NCBI GenBank assembly: GCA_944388585.1 | Contig: CALXJI010000001.1 | Span: forward strand, 62,001-126,000 | Source: an uncultured Clostridia bacterium | GTDB taxonomy: Bacteria; Bacillota; Clostridia; TANB77; CAG-465 | Length of the DNA: 64,000 nucleotides | Reading direction: 5' to 3' | Shown: positions 53,982-61,399 of the stretch, piece by piece | Numbering within the stretch: position 1 is the stretch's first letter | Layout: every line of letters begins with the position of its first letter | Program-made: the position numbers and the translations under genes | The notes under the pieces: generated by a model | Told to the model about the DNA's origin: nothing | Databases searched by the model: none | The model's input: the letters and a program-made list of their open reading frames with translations, nothing else

Positions 53982-54884
53982 ATGAATTTTGAATTAAATC
54001 TAATAGAGAATTCATATGATTATATTAAAGAAACATTGTACTACTATAAAAAAATAGGATATAATGAAAGCCATGATGAAGATAGAAATTCTATAGAAGA
54101 AAAAAGAAAGTGGAAAACAACATTTATATTACTGGTTCAAGCAATTGAATTACTATTAAAAGAAGCTCTGTTTAGAATTAACGAAAATTTGATTTATGAA
54201 AATATTGATGAAAAAATTAGTGATAGAGCAAGAACTATAAGATATTCAAAATCGATAGCAAGATTGCAAAATTTGAAACCAAAATTGTTTTCTCAAAATG
54301 AAACTGATCTATTGGTTACTTGTGGTAATATAAGAAATAATTTTATTCACTTTAAAGTAAATGCTAATTCAATTGAGATAAAAAGAAAATATTGCAAGTT
54401 ATTTGAACTTTATATAAAATTACACTATAGAATTTTTCATCAGAAATATCAAAATGAAGAATATAAATATGTTATAGAAAATATTTTGCATAACGCAAAG
54501 GATTTTGAAGTTTTTAGAGGAATGGAGTTTACTAAAAAACAATTAAAACAATTTAAAGAGGATATTGCAGAAAACCAATACTATTCGTATATATTAACAA
54601 AGGATAATAAAGCATATATGAGAATAAAATATGGAGATGAAGAGAAATTTTATAATTTTAAGTTTAATACGAATGATTCATATTATTCAATTAATTGCAA
54701 GTACTGTGGCGATTGTGGAGCCAAAAAAGGAGAAATTCATCTAGACGGATGTGACTGGGAAATGTGTCCGATATGTGGACATCAATTATTATCATGTGAT
54801 TGTGAATGGAATGAATACGTATCAGATGATTATCTGTTCGAAAATGATGTGAAAGATATAGTAGATTATGAATTGTTTATATAA
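53982..54884 (+). CDS. HEPN-like protein with C-terminal zinc ribbon, CBASS-linked
   Basis: 300 residues, not a recognised CBASS component. Helical N-terminal region (1-155) has AIELLLKEAL and the motif R118-NNFI-H123 (R-x4-H), the active-site signature of HEPN ribonucleases. The C-terminus has a double cysteine cluster (C239, C242, C245, C257, C262, C265, C272, C274) fitting one or two zinc ribbons, followed by an acidic tail. It lies 21 nt after the CD-NTase with ribosome binding site GGGAG, in the same direction and before a terminator, so the three genes form one unit. It may be an RNase effector or an accessory factor; the HEPN call rests on one motif plus helicity. Confidence 0.65.
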   Translation: MNFELNLIENSYDYIKETLYYYKKIGYNESHDEDRNSIEEKRKWKTTFILLVQAIELLLKEALFRINENLIYENIDEKISDRARTIRYSKSIARLQNLKPKLFSQNETDLLVTCGNIRNNFIHFKVNANSIEIKRKYCKLFELYIKLHYRIFHQKYQNEEYKYVIENILHNAKDFEVFRGMEFTKKQLKQFKEDIAENQYYSYILTKDNKAYMRIKYGDEEKFYNFKFNTNDSYYSINCKYCGDCGAKKGEIHLDGCDWEMCPICGHQLLSCDCEWNEYVSDDYLFENDVKDIVDYELFI

Positions 54885-54925
54885 AAAATAAATGAAGGAA
54901 AACACTTTTCTTCATTTATTTTTAT
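54884..54925. terminator. Bidirectional terminator closing the CBASS-like operon
   Basis: A 14-bp stem (AAAAATAAATGAAG / CTTCATTTATTTTT) with A and T runs, between convergent genes. Confidence 0.8.
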
Positions 54926-56054
54926 CCAACCAGTTATCAAATTCATCATATGTTTTTTTACTTGATTTTATATCACTAATAAATTGTTTTGATTCTTTTT
55001 TCCATTTTTCATATTTTATTTTATATGATGGAATATCTGGATTTCTTTTTACCATCATAGCTTTTCTAGAATATATTTGTCTGTATTTACCATATACAGG
55101 TTCTTCATTCTCTTTTCTTTTTTGTGATGTTTTTATTCCATATTCTTTACAAGTTATTTCATCTGTATATTTATTACTACAGTATAGAGTAGTTTCTTTT
55201 TTTGATAAAAAATAATGTTCACAAACATTACATTTTTTTATGTACTCATATTTATTTAAAGTTATATGATAAAGAATAATATAAAAATATGTATAAATAT
55301 CTAATGTTTTAAAAATAGGTCCAACTCCATAAATTTTACTTCCTTTTTGGTTTCTTTTTAATAAATTATTAATTAAAAAATCTTCATCAGATGAAAAACT
55401 TTTTGATTCATTTGTAATATTTTTTAATATATTAAGCATGAAGTTTTTATCATGTAAAGAAAATTCTAAGTCATAATGACACATATATTTTTTTGAAAAT
55501 TTTCTTATTTGTTCATTAATATTTTGTAATATATAAAATCTTTCATATGTATTTAATTTTTCTAATTTTTTATCCTTATTGTTATTATATATGTAATCAA
55601 CAGAATCTCTAAATAATTGCTGCATTTTTAATAAATAATCTTGTTCTACTTTATCTTCAAAATACTGTTTAGCATATTTTTTTAAGACTTTACTATCAAC
55701 GATATGTTTTGGTTCTTCAATATCAAAATATTTTGTATGCATATTTAAGTCAGACAATATTATATTTCTATCATTTTCAGGAATATCTTCAATATATTCA
55801 AATATAAATGTACAAAAGTATTTAAAAAAATCATTGAATTTTGTCAAATCTAAATTTAAAAATGCTATTAAATATTCTCCAAGATGAATATTATTATAGT
55901 TATAATTTATTAAAAGATCAGATTTTATAGATGTTGCATTTTTACAAAACAATAAATTAGAGTTTGCAGTGTTAATGGTTAGAAACCTATTTATTTCATT
56001 TGCTCTTGTATTATATAAGCTTACTTCTATTGAACTTAAAGCTGTTAATGGCAT
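54912..56054 (-). CDS. CGNR/DUF6076-like zinc-ribbon protein
   Basis: 380 residues. A long helical N-terminal region precedes a C-terminal Cys cluster (CNVCEHYF, then LYCSNKYTDEITCKEYG), like the CGNR zinc fingers of element-borne DUF6076-type proteins. Basic downstream segments suggest nucleic acid binding. It is divergent from the excisionase-like gene, and the shared intergenic region contains four operator-like repeats; it could be the regulator that binds them. Ribosome binding site AAGGAGG. Confidence 0.65.
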   Translation of the reverse strand: MPLTALSSIEVSLYNTRANEINRFLTINTANSNLLFCKNATSIKSDLLINYNYNNIHLGEYLIAFLNLDLTKFNDFFKYFCTFIFEYIEDIPENDRNIILSDLNMHTKYFDIEEPKHIVDSKVLKKYAKQYFEDKVEQDYLLKMQQLFRDSVDYIYNNNKDKKLEKLNTYERFYILQNINEQIRKFSKKYMCHYDLEFSLHDKNFMLNILKNITNESKSFSSDEDFLINNLLKRNQKGSKIYGVGPIFKTLDIYTYFYIILYHITLNKYEYIKKCNVCEHYFLSKKETTLYCSNKYTDEITCKEYGIKTSQKRKENEEPVYGKYRQIYSRKAMMVKRNPDIPSYKIKYEKWKKESKQFISDIKSSKKTYDEFDNWLDKNK

Positions 56055-56065
56055 TTTATACCTCC

Positions 56066-56180
56066 TTGTTAACTAATAAATATTGAGAAAAATCATTTTT
56101 AATAGTTATCAATTTTCAAAAACTTTCAGTAAAAATCTTGTACCTGTTAACTAAAATTAGTATAATTCAATTGTTAACAA
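56066..56180. promoter_or_regulatory. Cluster of GTTAAC operator-like repeats
   Basis: In 115 bp between divergent genes there are four copies of a TTGTTAACTAA-like motif: 56066-56078, an inverted variant at 56103-56112, 56144-56156, and a palindromic copy (TTGTTAACAA) at 56171-56180. The same motif occurs twice near 51923-51959. They may bind an element repressor or the recombination machinery. Confidence 0.65.
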
Positions 56181-56223
56181 AAGTCAATAGGTACCATTGA
56201 ACAAAAGAAAGGAGGATACAATA

Positions 56224-56424
56224 GTGAACTTAAAAACAGTAGAAAGAACAACATTAACCATGAAGGAGGCAGCAGAATATTTAGGAATTAGTTATTGGCT
56301 TACTAATCAATTAGTAAGAAGAAAACAATTACCATGTTCAAAAGTTGGAGGAAAGTTCTTGTTTAGAGTGCAAGCATTAGATGATTATTTAACCAAAAAA
56401 GAACAAGATTCAATAGCTAATTAG
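56224..56424 (+). CDS. xis: Excisionase-like HTH protein
   Basis: 66 residues from a GTG at 56224 behind AAAGGAGG with an 8-nt spacer; an upstream TTG would put the ribosome binding site inside the frame. MKEAAEYLGISYWLTNQLVRRKQLPCSKVGGKFLFR is a classic excisionase/HTH_17 DNA-binding fold. Probably controls excision of the element together with Int. Confidence 0.85.
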   Translation: MNLKTVERTTLTMKEAAEYLGISYWLTNQLVRRKQLPCSKVGGKFLFRVQALDDYLTKKEQDSIAN

Positions 56425-56447
56425 TTGAAAGAAAGGTGAAAGGAGGT

Positions 56448-56864
56448 ATGGCAGAGGTATCATGGATAAAACTTAGCACAAATATTTTTTCAAATAGAAA
56501 AATTGCATTATTATTGAATGAACGTAATGGGGATACGTATTTCAGAATATGGATACAATTGTTAACTATAGCTGGACAATGTAATATGAAAGGAAAACTA
56601 ATTATAGGGGAGAATAATCCATTAAATGTGCAACAATTATCAAAAATTTTAGGAAAATCTATTAAAAAAGTTGAAGAAATATTAAATAAGTTTATTGAAT
56701 TAAAAATGATAAATCTTGAAGAAAATTGCTATGTAATAAAAAATTGGAGCAAGTATCAAAGTGCAGATAAATTAGAAGAGATAAGAAAAAGTAATAGAGA
56801 ACGACAAAGAAAATTTCGTGAAAAAAGTAAAATGGGAAATAACGTTACAGAAATGTTAGAGTAA
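56448..56864 (+). CDS. Phage replisome organizer-like protein, probably truncated
   Basis: 138 residues from the ATG at 56448. The start (AEVSWIKLSTNIFSNRKI) and IWIQLLTIAGQCN are characteristic of phage replisome-organizer N-terminal domains, as is the NIF-winged-helix region. Family members are usually about twice as long with a DnaD-like C-terminus; here the frame ends at residue 138 and no downstream part is seen, so it is likely a remnant. The ribosome binding site abuts the ATG, and an alternative GTG at 56436 exists. Confidence 0.65.
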   Translation: MAEVSWIKLSTNIFSNRKIALLLNERNGDTYFRIWIQLLTIAGQCNMKGKLIIGENNPLNVQQLSKILGKSIKKVEEILNKFIELKMINLEENCYVIKNWSKYQSADKLEEIRKSNRERQRKFREKSKMGNNVTEMLE

Positions 56865-57058
56865 CGCTATAGATAAGAATAGAAAAAAGTAGATGAGACT
56901 ATTTTACAAACTGAAAAGAAAATTTATATGTTAAGTAATATAAAAAAAGCTAGTATAAGCCGTCAAACTAAATACTAACTTTAATGAAAATTATAATAAT
57001 ATTTTAATGCAATAATTTAAAAAAGTAAAGAAAAATTTAATAAAAGGAGGAAGAAAAA

Positions 57059-57421
57059 ATGAAAATAACTTACACGAAACAAGGAGATTATTTAATACCA
57101 GATTTAAAATTAAAGGATAAAAAAAGTATAAAATTAGGAAGATATGCAAAGCTAAGATTAAAATTTATTAAATATGAAATGAAACCATTTTATCAAAAAT
57201 TATTAATGGAAGATAAGTTAACAGAGTACTTATTCGAAATAGAAGCTAAAGCAAATGAAATGGAATTTAATTTAATGAGGTGTATGAAAAAACAACTAAA
57301 AATTGATGAAGAATTAAAGAAAAAAGATCAAATAAAATGGGTACAAATGATGAATAATATTGCAAATTCTACTCAAGAAATAGTATTAAATAAAATAATT
57401 TATTCTTATAGAACCAATTAA
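57059..57421 (+). CDS. tnpV: TnpV-like transposon-encoded protein
   Basis: 120 residues matching TnpV: MKITYTKQGDYLIPDL at the start, GRYAKLRLKFIKYEMKPFY in the middle, and a helical C-terminus. TnpV proteins occur on Tn4451-type and other clostridial mobile elements; the function is unclear. Ribosome binding site AAAGGAGG. A terminator follows. Confidence 0.8.
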   Translation: MKITYTKQGDYLIPDLKLKDKKSIKLGRYAKLRLKFIKYEMKPFYQKLLMEDKLTEYLFEIEAKANEMEFNLMRCMKKQLKIDEELKKKDQIKWVQMMNNIANSTQEIVLNKIIYSYRTN

Positions 57422-57768
57422 ATAATGTGAGAAAAATGCTTGGATTATTTATATAAATCCAAGCATTTTTATAAAAATATTCTAATAAAAATATGAAAAA
57501 GAGTATGCATGTTGTCCTAGCCAGCACTGAATTTGTACTACCACAAATTCCAATATGGAGAAATCCTAATCCTCAAAAAAGAAAAAAGTGATAAGAGAAA
57601 ATATTGAAAACAAAATGAGTATTTAAATAATTTAGTACTAGACATAAACAAAAAGTATTAAATAAAAGAGGGAAAAATTATACTAAATAGTTAGTATAAT
57701 ATTGAGAAAAAATATGAAATATGATATAAAATATAAAGAGATCTAGAAATGTACAATAGGAGGAAATA
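57422..57768. other. Intergenic region between tnpV and the methyltransferase gene
   Basis: No gene. Contents: a terminator (57432-57470, 15-bp stem AAAAATGCTTGGATT and its complement), a small hairpin (GAATTTGT / ACAAATTC, 57529-57550), a perfect 10-bp inverted repeat (57677-57686 with 57691-57700), and a promoter TTGAGA-N17-TATAAA (57703-57731). The inverted repeat just upstream of the -35 suggests an operator for the restriction-modification genes. Confidence 0.65.
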
Positions 57769-58761
57769 ATGAATATAATTAGTTTATTCAGTGGTTGTGG
57801 TGGATTAGACTTGGGTTTTGAGAAAGCAGGATTTGATATCACAGTAGCTAATGAATTTGACAAAAATATATGGGAAACATTTAAGGTTAACCATCCAAAC
57901 ACAAAATTAATTGAGGGTGACATAAGAAATATAAAGGAAGAAGATTTTCCTAATGAGATAGATGGAATTATAGGAGGACCTCCATGTCAATCGTGGTCTG
58001 AAGCGGGCTCTTTAAAAGGAATAGAAGATGAAAGAGGAAAATTATTTTATGAATATATACGTATTTTAAAAAATAAACAACCTAAATTTTTCCTAGCTGA
58101 AAATGTAAGTGGAATGCTAGCCAATAGACATTCAGAGGCAGTACAGAATATTTTAATGATGTTTAAAGAATGTGGATATAATGTATCTCTTACATTAGTA
58201 AATGCCAAAGATTATGGAGTAGCTCAAGAAAGAAAAAGAGTTTTTTATATAGGATTTAGGAAAGATTTAAATGTAAATTTTATATTTCCTAAAGGATCTA
58301 CGGTCGATGATGATAAAAAAATTACACTGAAAGATGTTATTTGGGATTTACAAGATTCTGCAGTTCCTTCCGCAGAAAAAAATAAGCATAATCCAAAGGC
58401 AATAAATAATAATGAATATTTTACAGGTGATTATTCACCAATATTTATGAGTCGTAATAGAGTAAAAGGTTGGAACGAACAGGCTTTTACAGTACAAGCA
58501 TCTGGTAGACAGTGTCAGCTACATCCACAAGCACCAAAAATGATTAAAGTAGGAAAAAATGATTGCAGATTTGTAGAAGGAAAAGAAAATTTATATAGGA
58601 GAATGACTATAAGAGAAGTGGCAAGAATTCAAGGATTTCCAGATTCATTTAAATTTATTTATGAAAATACAAATGATGCATATAAAATGATAGGAAATGC
58701 CGTTCCAGTAAATTTAGCTTATGAAGTGGCTAATGCGATAAAAAAAGCATTGGAAGAATAA
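57769..58761 (+). CDS. C5-cytosine DNA methyltransferase, M.HaeIII-like (predicted GGCC)
   Basis: 330 residues. Motif [19 protein letters not shown], motif [11 protein letters not shown] with the catalytic Cys, motif VI ENV, motif VIII QERKRVF, and motif [12 protein letters not shown]. Resemblance to M.HaeIII is high over the full length from memory, including [12 protein letters not shown] and [17 protein letters not shown] in the target-recognition region; GGCC is therefore predicted. It protects against the endonuclease encoded 12 nt downstream. Ribosome binding site AGGAGG. Confidence 0.92.
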   Translation: MNIISLFSGCGGLDLGFEKAGFDITVANEFDKNIWETFKVNHPNTKLIEGDIRNIKEEDFPNEIDGIIGGPPCQSWSEAGSLKGIEDERGKLFYEYIRILKNKQPKFFLAENVSGMLANRHSEAVQNILMMFKECGYNVSLTLVNAKDYGVAQERKRVFYIGFRKDLNVNFIFPKGSTVDDDKKITLKDVIWDLQDSAVPSAEKNKHNPKAINNNEYFTGDYSPIFMSRNRVKGWNEQAFTVQASGRQCQLHPQAPKMIKVGKNDCRFVEGKENLYRRMTIREVARIQGFPDSFKFIYENTNDAYKMIGNAVPVNLAYEVANAIKKALEE

Positions 58762-58773
58762 TGGAGGATATAA

Positions 58774-59733
58774 ATGGGGAATCAAAGTAATACAATAGGA
58801 AGAGCATATGAATATATTTGCATAGAAACTTTAAACACAGAAATTAACAAAATTAGAGCATCAGAAATAGAAAAAAATTCTAATTATGATATAGCAAAAA
58901 GTTGTTGGAAAATTATTGATATGGATATGCAAGGAACTTTAGAGCAAAGTGCATTATCAGCAGTATATTCAATTTTTGATTTAGAACCACTAATTTTAGA
59001 AGAAACACAAAATAAGTTAATTTTAAAATTACAGAAAGATAGTGAGGGCGAAATTGGAGACGTAAGAGACATTCTAATTATTAGAAACGATATAAAATGG
59101 GAAATTGGATTAAGCATTAAACATAATCATTTTGCAGTAAAGCATAGTCGTCTAGGAAAAAACCTAGACTTTGCTGAAAGATGGTTTGGAATAAAGTGTT
59201 CTGAAGAATATTGGGATGCAATTAATCCCGTATTTTCGTATTTAAGCGATAAAAAAGCGCTAGGAACAAAATGGAGAGATCTACCAAACAAAGAAAGAGA
59301 TGTATATATTCCTATACTTAACGCTTTTGTGGAAGAAATAAAAAGAAAATATATTGAAAATTCTCAACTTCCTCAAAAAATGGTAGAGTATTTATTAGGA
59401 CAATATGACTTTTATAAAGTTATAAGTATTGATAATAAGAAGGTTACACAAATACAAACATATAATTTAAGGGGAAATTTAAATAAAGCTAGTAAGAGTA
59501 GAAAACCTAAAACGATAATTCCAATAGCTAAGTTACCTACAAGAATTATAAGTATCGAGTTTAAACCTAATAGCAATAATACGGTAGAATTATATTTAGA
59601 TGAAGGATGGCAATTTAGCTTTAGAATTCATAATGCTTCAACATTGGTTGAAACTAGTTTGAAATTTGATATCCAAATAATAGGTATGCCGACATCTATA
59701 ATATCAATAGAATGTAGGTGGGATAGAAAATAA
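58774..59733 (+). CDS. HaeIII-family type II restriction endonuclease (predicted GGCC)
   Basis: 319 residues. The start (MGNQSNTIGRAYEYICI) and the central EGEIGDVRDILIIR...WEIGLSIKHNH segment match the HaeIII family; the Asp/Glu/Lys residues there form the candidate PD-(D/E)xK site. Operon with its methyltransferase. No controller protein gene is visible. Confidence 0.88.
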   Translation: MGNQSNTIGRAYEYICIETLNTEINKIRASEIEKNSNYDIAKSCWKIIDMDMQGTLEQSALSAVYSIFDLEPLILEETQNKLILKLQKDSEGEIGDVRDILIIRNDIKWEIGLSIKHNHFAVKHSRLGKNLDFAERWFGIKCSEEYWDAINPVFSYLSDKKALGTKWRDLPNKERDVYIPILNAFVEEIKRKYIENSQLPQKMVEYLLGQYDFYKVISIDNKKVTQIQTYNLRGNLNKASKSRKPKTIIPIAKLPTRIISIEFKPNSNNTVELYLDEGWQFSFRIHNASTLVETSLKFDIQIIGMPTSIISIECRWDRK

Positions 59734-59737
59734 ACAT

Positions 59738-59786
59738 AAAAGCAAAATACGAAAGTAAGTTATTACATGAGTATTTTGCTTTTTTA
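59738..59786 (+). terminator. Terminator of the restriction-modification operon
   Basis: A 13-bp stem (AAAAGCAAAATAC / GTATTTTGCTTTT) with a 20-nt loop and T-run. Confidence 0.75.
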
Positions 59787-59821
59787 CATATAAGAAATTT
59801 TTACAGTTTTCTGCATAATTG

Positions 59822-59857
59822 TTGAGAAAAATTGGAAATTATGATATAAATCATAAT
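59822..59857 (+). promoter_or_regulatory. Promoter and palindrome of the MazG-HEPN-helicase operon
   Basis: TTGAGA (59822-59827), 17 bp, TATAAA. The -10 is embedded in a 20-bp palindrome (ATTATGAT-ATAA-ATCATAAT, 59838-59857). The -35/-10 resemble those of the methyltransferase promoter. Confidence 0.65.
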
Positions 59858-59890
59858 AAGAAAAAATACATGAGTGAAAAGGAGTAAAGC

Positions 59891-60208
59891 ATGGAAGAAT
59901 TAATGAAAGAAATAAAACAATTTAATGAAGAAAGAGATTGGGATAAATTTCATTCACCTGCAAATTTAGCAAAATCAATATCAATTGAAGCGGGAGAATT
60001 ATTAGAATGCTTTCAATGGGATAATGAAAATTATAATGAAGAAGAAGTATGCGAAGAATTGGCAGATGTTTTTACATATTGTCTTCAAATGGCAATGAAA
60101 TTAAATGTAGATCCTGAAGATATAATTTTAAAAAAATTAGAAAAAACTAAGAAGAAATATCCAGTTGAAAAAGTGAAGGGAATTAGTACAAAGTATAATA
60201 AATTATAA
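59891..60208 (+). CDS. MazG-like nucleotide pyrophosphohydrolase
   Basis: 105 residues, all-alpha NTP pyrophosphatase: EAGELLECFQW and CEELADVFTYCLQMA give the EExxE/ExxD metal-binding pattern. Family members hydrolyse (d)NTPs; small ones of this type resemble dCTPase/RS21-C6. In a defence operon it may deplete or sense nucleotides. Ribosome binding site AAAAGGAG. First gene of the operon. Confidence 0.85.
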   Translation: MEELMKEIKQFNEERDWDKFHSPANLAKSISIEAGELLECFQWDNENYNEEEVCEELADVFTYCLQMAMKLNVDPEDIILKKLEKTKKKYPVEKVKGISTKYNKL

Positions 60209-60238
60209 AAGGTTAGAGATGGAGTAGTTGAGTGTAAG

Positions 60239-61369
60239 ATGTTAAGCAAGGATAATATTAGATCTGATTTTTGGAAGGTTATAAGTGTGCATTATGAAAA
60301 AGAATGTTATACAGATGCGTTAAAGGATGCATGTTTATATATCATTCAATTAGTACAAGAAAAAAGTGAACAAGAAGATTTAGATGGAGAAAAATTAATA
60401 ACAAATGTTTTTTCTGAAAGTAATCCTAAACTTTTAATAAATAATAATGAAACACAAAGCGAAAAAGATGAACAAAGAGGTTTTGGATTTTTATTACGAG
60501 GTATTATATGTGCAATAAGAAATCCAATAAGTCATAGTAGAGATTTTAACTTCTCTAAAAATGAAGCAGATGCTATATTATTATTTATTAACAATTATAT
60601 TTTAGCTAAGTTAGATAGCAGTAAAGATTTTAAATATGTTGAAGATTGGTTTAGCTTTATTTTTAAAGAGAACGATAATGATAGTGAAAAATTTTCAAAC
60701 GTAATCTTAAATAATATGTCTAAAAAAGATAAGTTAAATTTACTAATAAATGTTGTAAATAGACTAACAGAAATTAAAGAGGGAAAATATTGTTATATAA
60801 TAAATAAATTATATGCTGACTTAAAGAAAAAAGAACAAGCAGAGATAATAAACATTTTAAATAAAAAACTAATAAAAGCAGAAGATGGTGGATATTTAAG
60901 AATGTTTTTTAACCATTTTAATACTGATGCATGGGAAAAACTGGATGAACTTGTTACGGTAAGAATCGAAGAAATGGTTTATAATAGCATTGAAAAGGGG
61001 AAATCTTATATAGATCCAAGGACTATGAAAAAGGATTATACAGGAAGCCTTGGAACTTGGACGAGTAGATGGATAGAAAAATTCAATAACAGCGCAGATA
61101 TTATTGAATTAATTTTCAAAAAAATGAGATATAAAGAAGAAGCAGATTATGTTATAGTTTATTTTAATAACATATTAACTGACAGAAAAAATTTAAGGAC
61201 ATATAGTGAGAAAGTAATTAATGGATTAAAAAACGGAAAAGAACAATATAAAGAAATGTTAGATACAATTATGTTCTTGGATGATGGGGAAGACGAGTTA
61301 TTAGGTTTATTTAGAGATGAATATAAAAATTTCAAAGTAAAAATAGAAGAAGATGAGTTACCTTTTTAA
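60239..61369 (+). CDS. HEPN-domain protein (TIGR02391/Ymh-like)
   Basis: 376 residues. The N-terminal about 125 residues include GFGFLLRGIICAIRNPISHSRDF with R94-NPIS-H99, the R-x4-H HEPN signature in the TIGR02391 (Ymh) context. The rest is helical, without a recognised domain. Potential ribonuclease toxin. The ribosome binding site is weak. 30 nt after the MazG-like gene. Confidence 0.75.
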   Translation: MLSKDNIRSDFWKVISVHYEKECYTDALKDACLYIIQLVQEKSEQEDLDGEKLITNVFSESNPKLLINNNETQSEKDEQRGFGFLLRGIICAIRNPISHSRDFNFSKNEADAILLFINNYILAKLDSSKDFKYVEDWFSFIFKENDNDSEKFSNVILNNMSKKDKLNLLINVVNRLTEIKEGKYCYIINKLYADLKKKEQAEIINILNKKLIKAEDGGYLRMFFNHFNTDAWEKLDELVTVRIEEMVYNSIEKGKSYIDPRTMKKDYTGSLGTWTSRWIEKFNNSADIIELIFKKMRYKEEADYVIVYFNNILTDRKNLRTYSEKVINGLKNGKEQYKEMLDTIMFLDDGEDELLGLFRDEYKNFKVKIEEDELPF

Positions 61370-61371
61370 AG

Positions 61372-61399
61372 ATAATAATTATCGGGGGCAATTATTATG
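61372..61399 (+). promoter_or_regulatory. Hairpin sequestering the ribosome binding site and start codon
   Basis: ATAATAATT (61372-61380) pairs perfectly with AATTATTAT (61390-61398). The only ribosome binding site, CGGGGGC, is in the loop and the ATG is at the end of the stem. This could limit translation initiation of the helicase gene. Confidence 0.55.
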
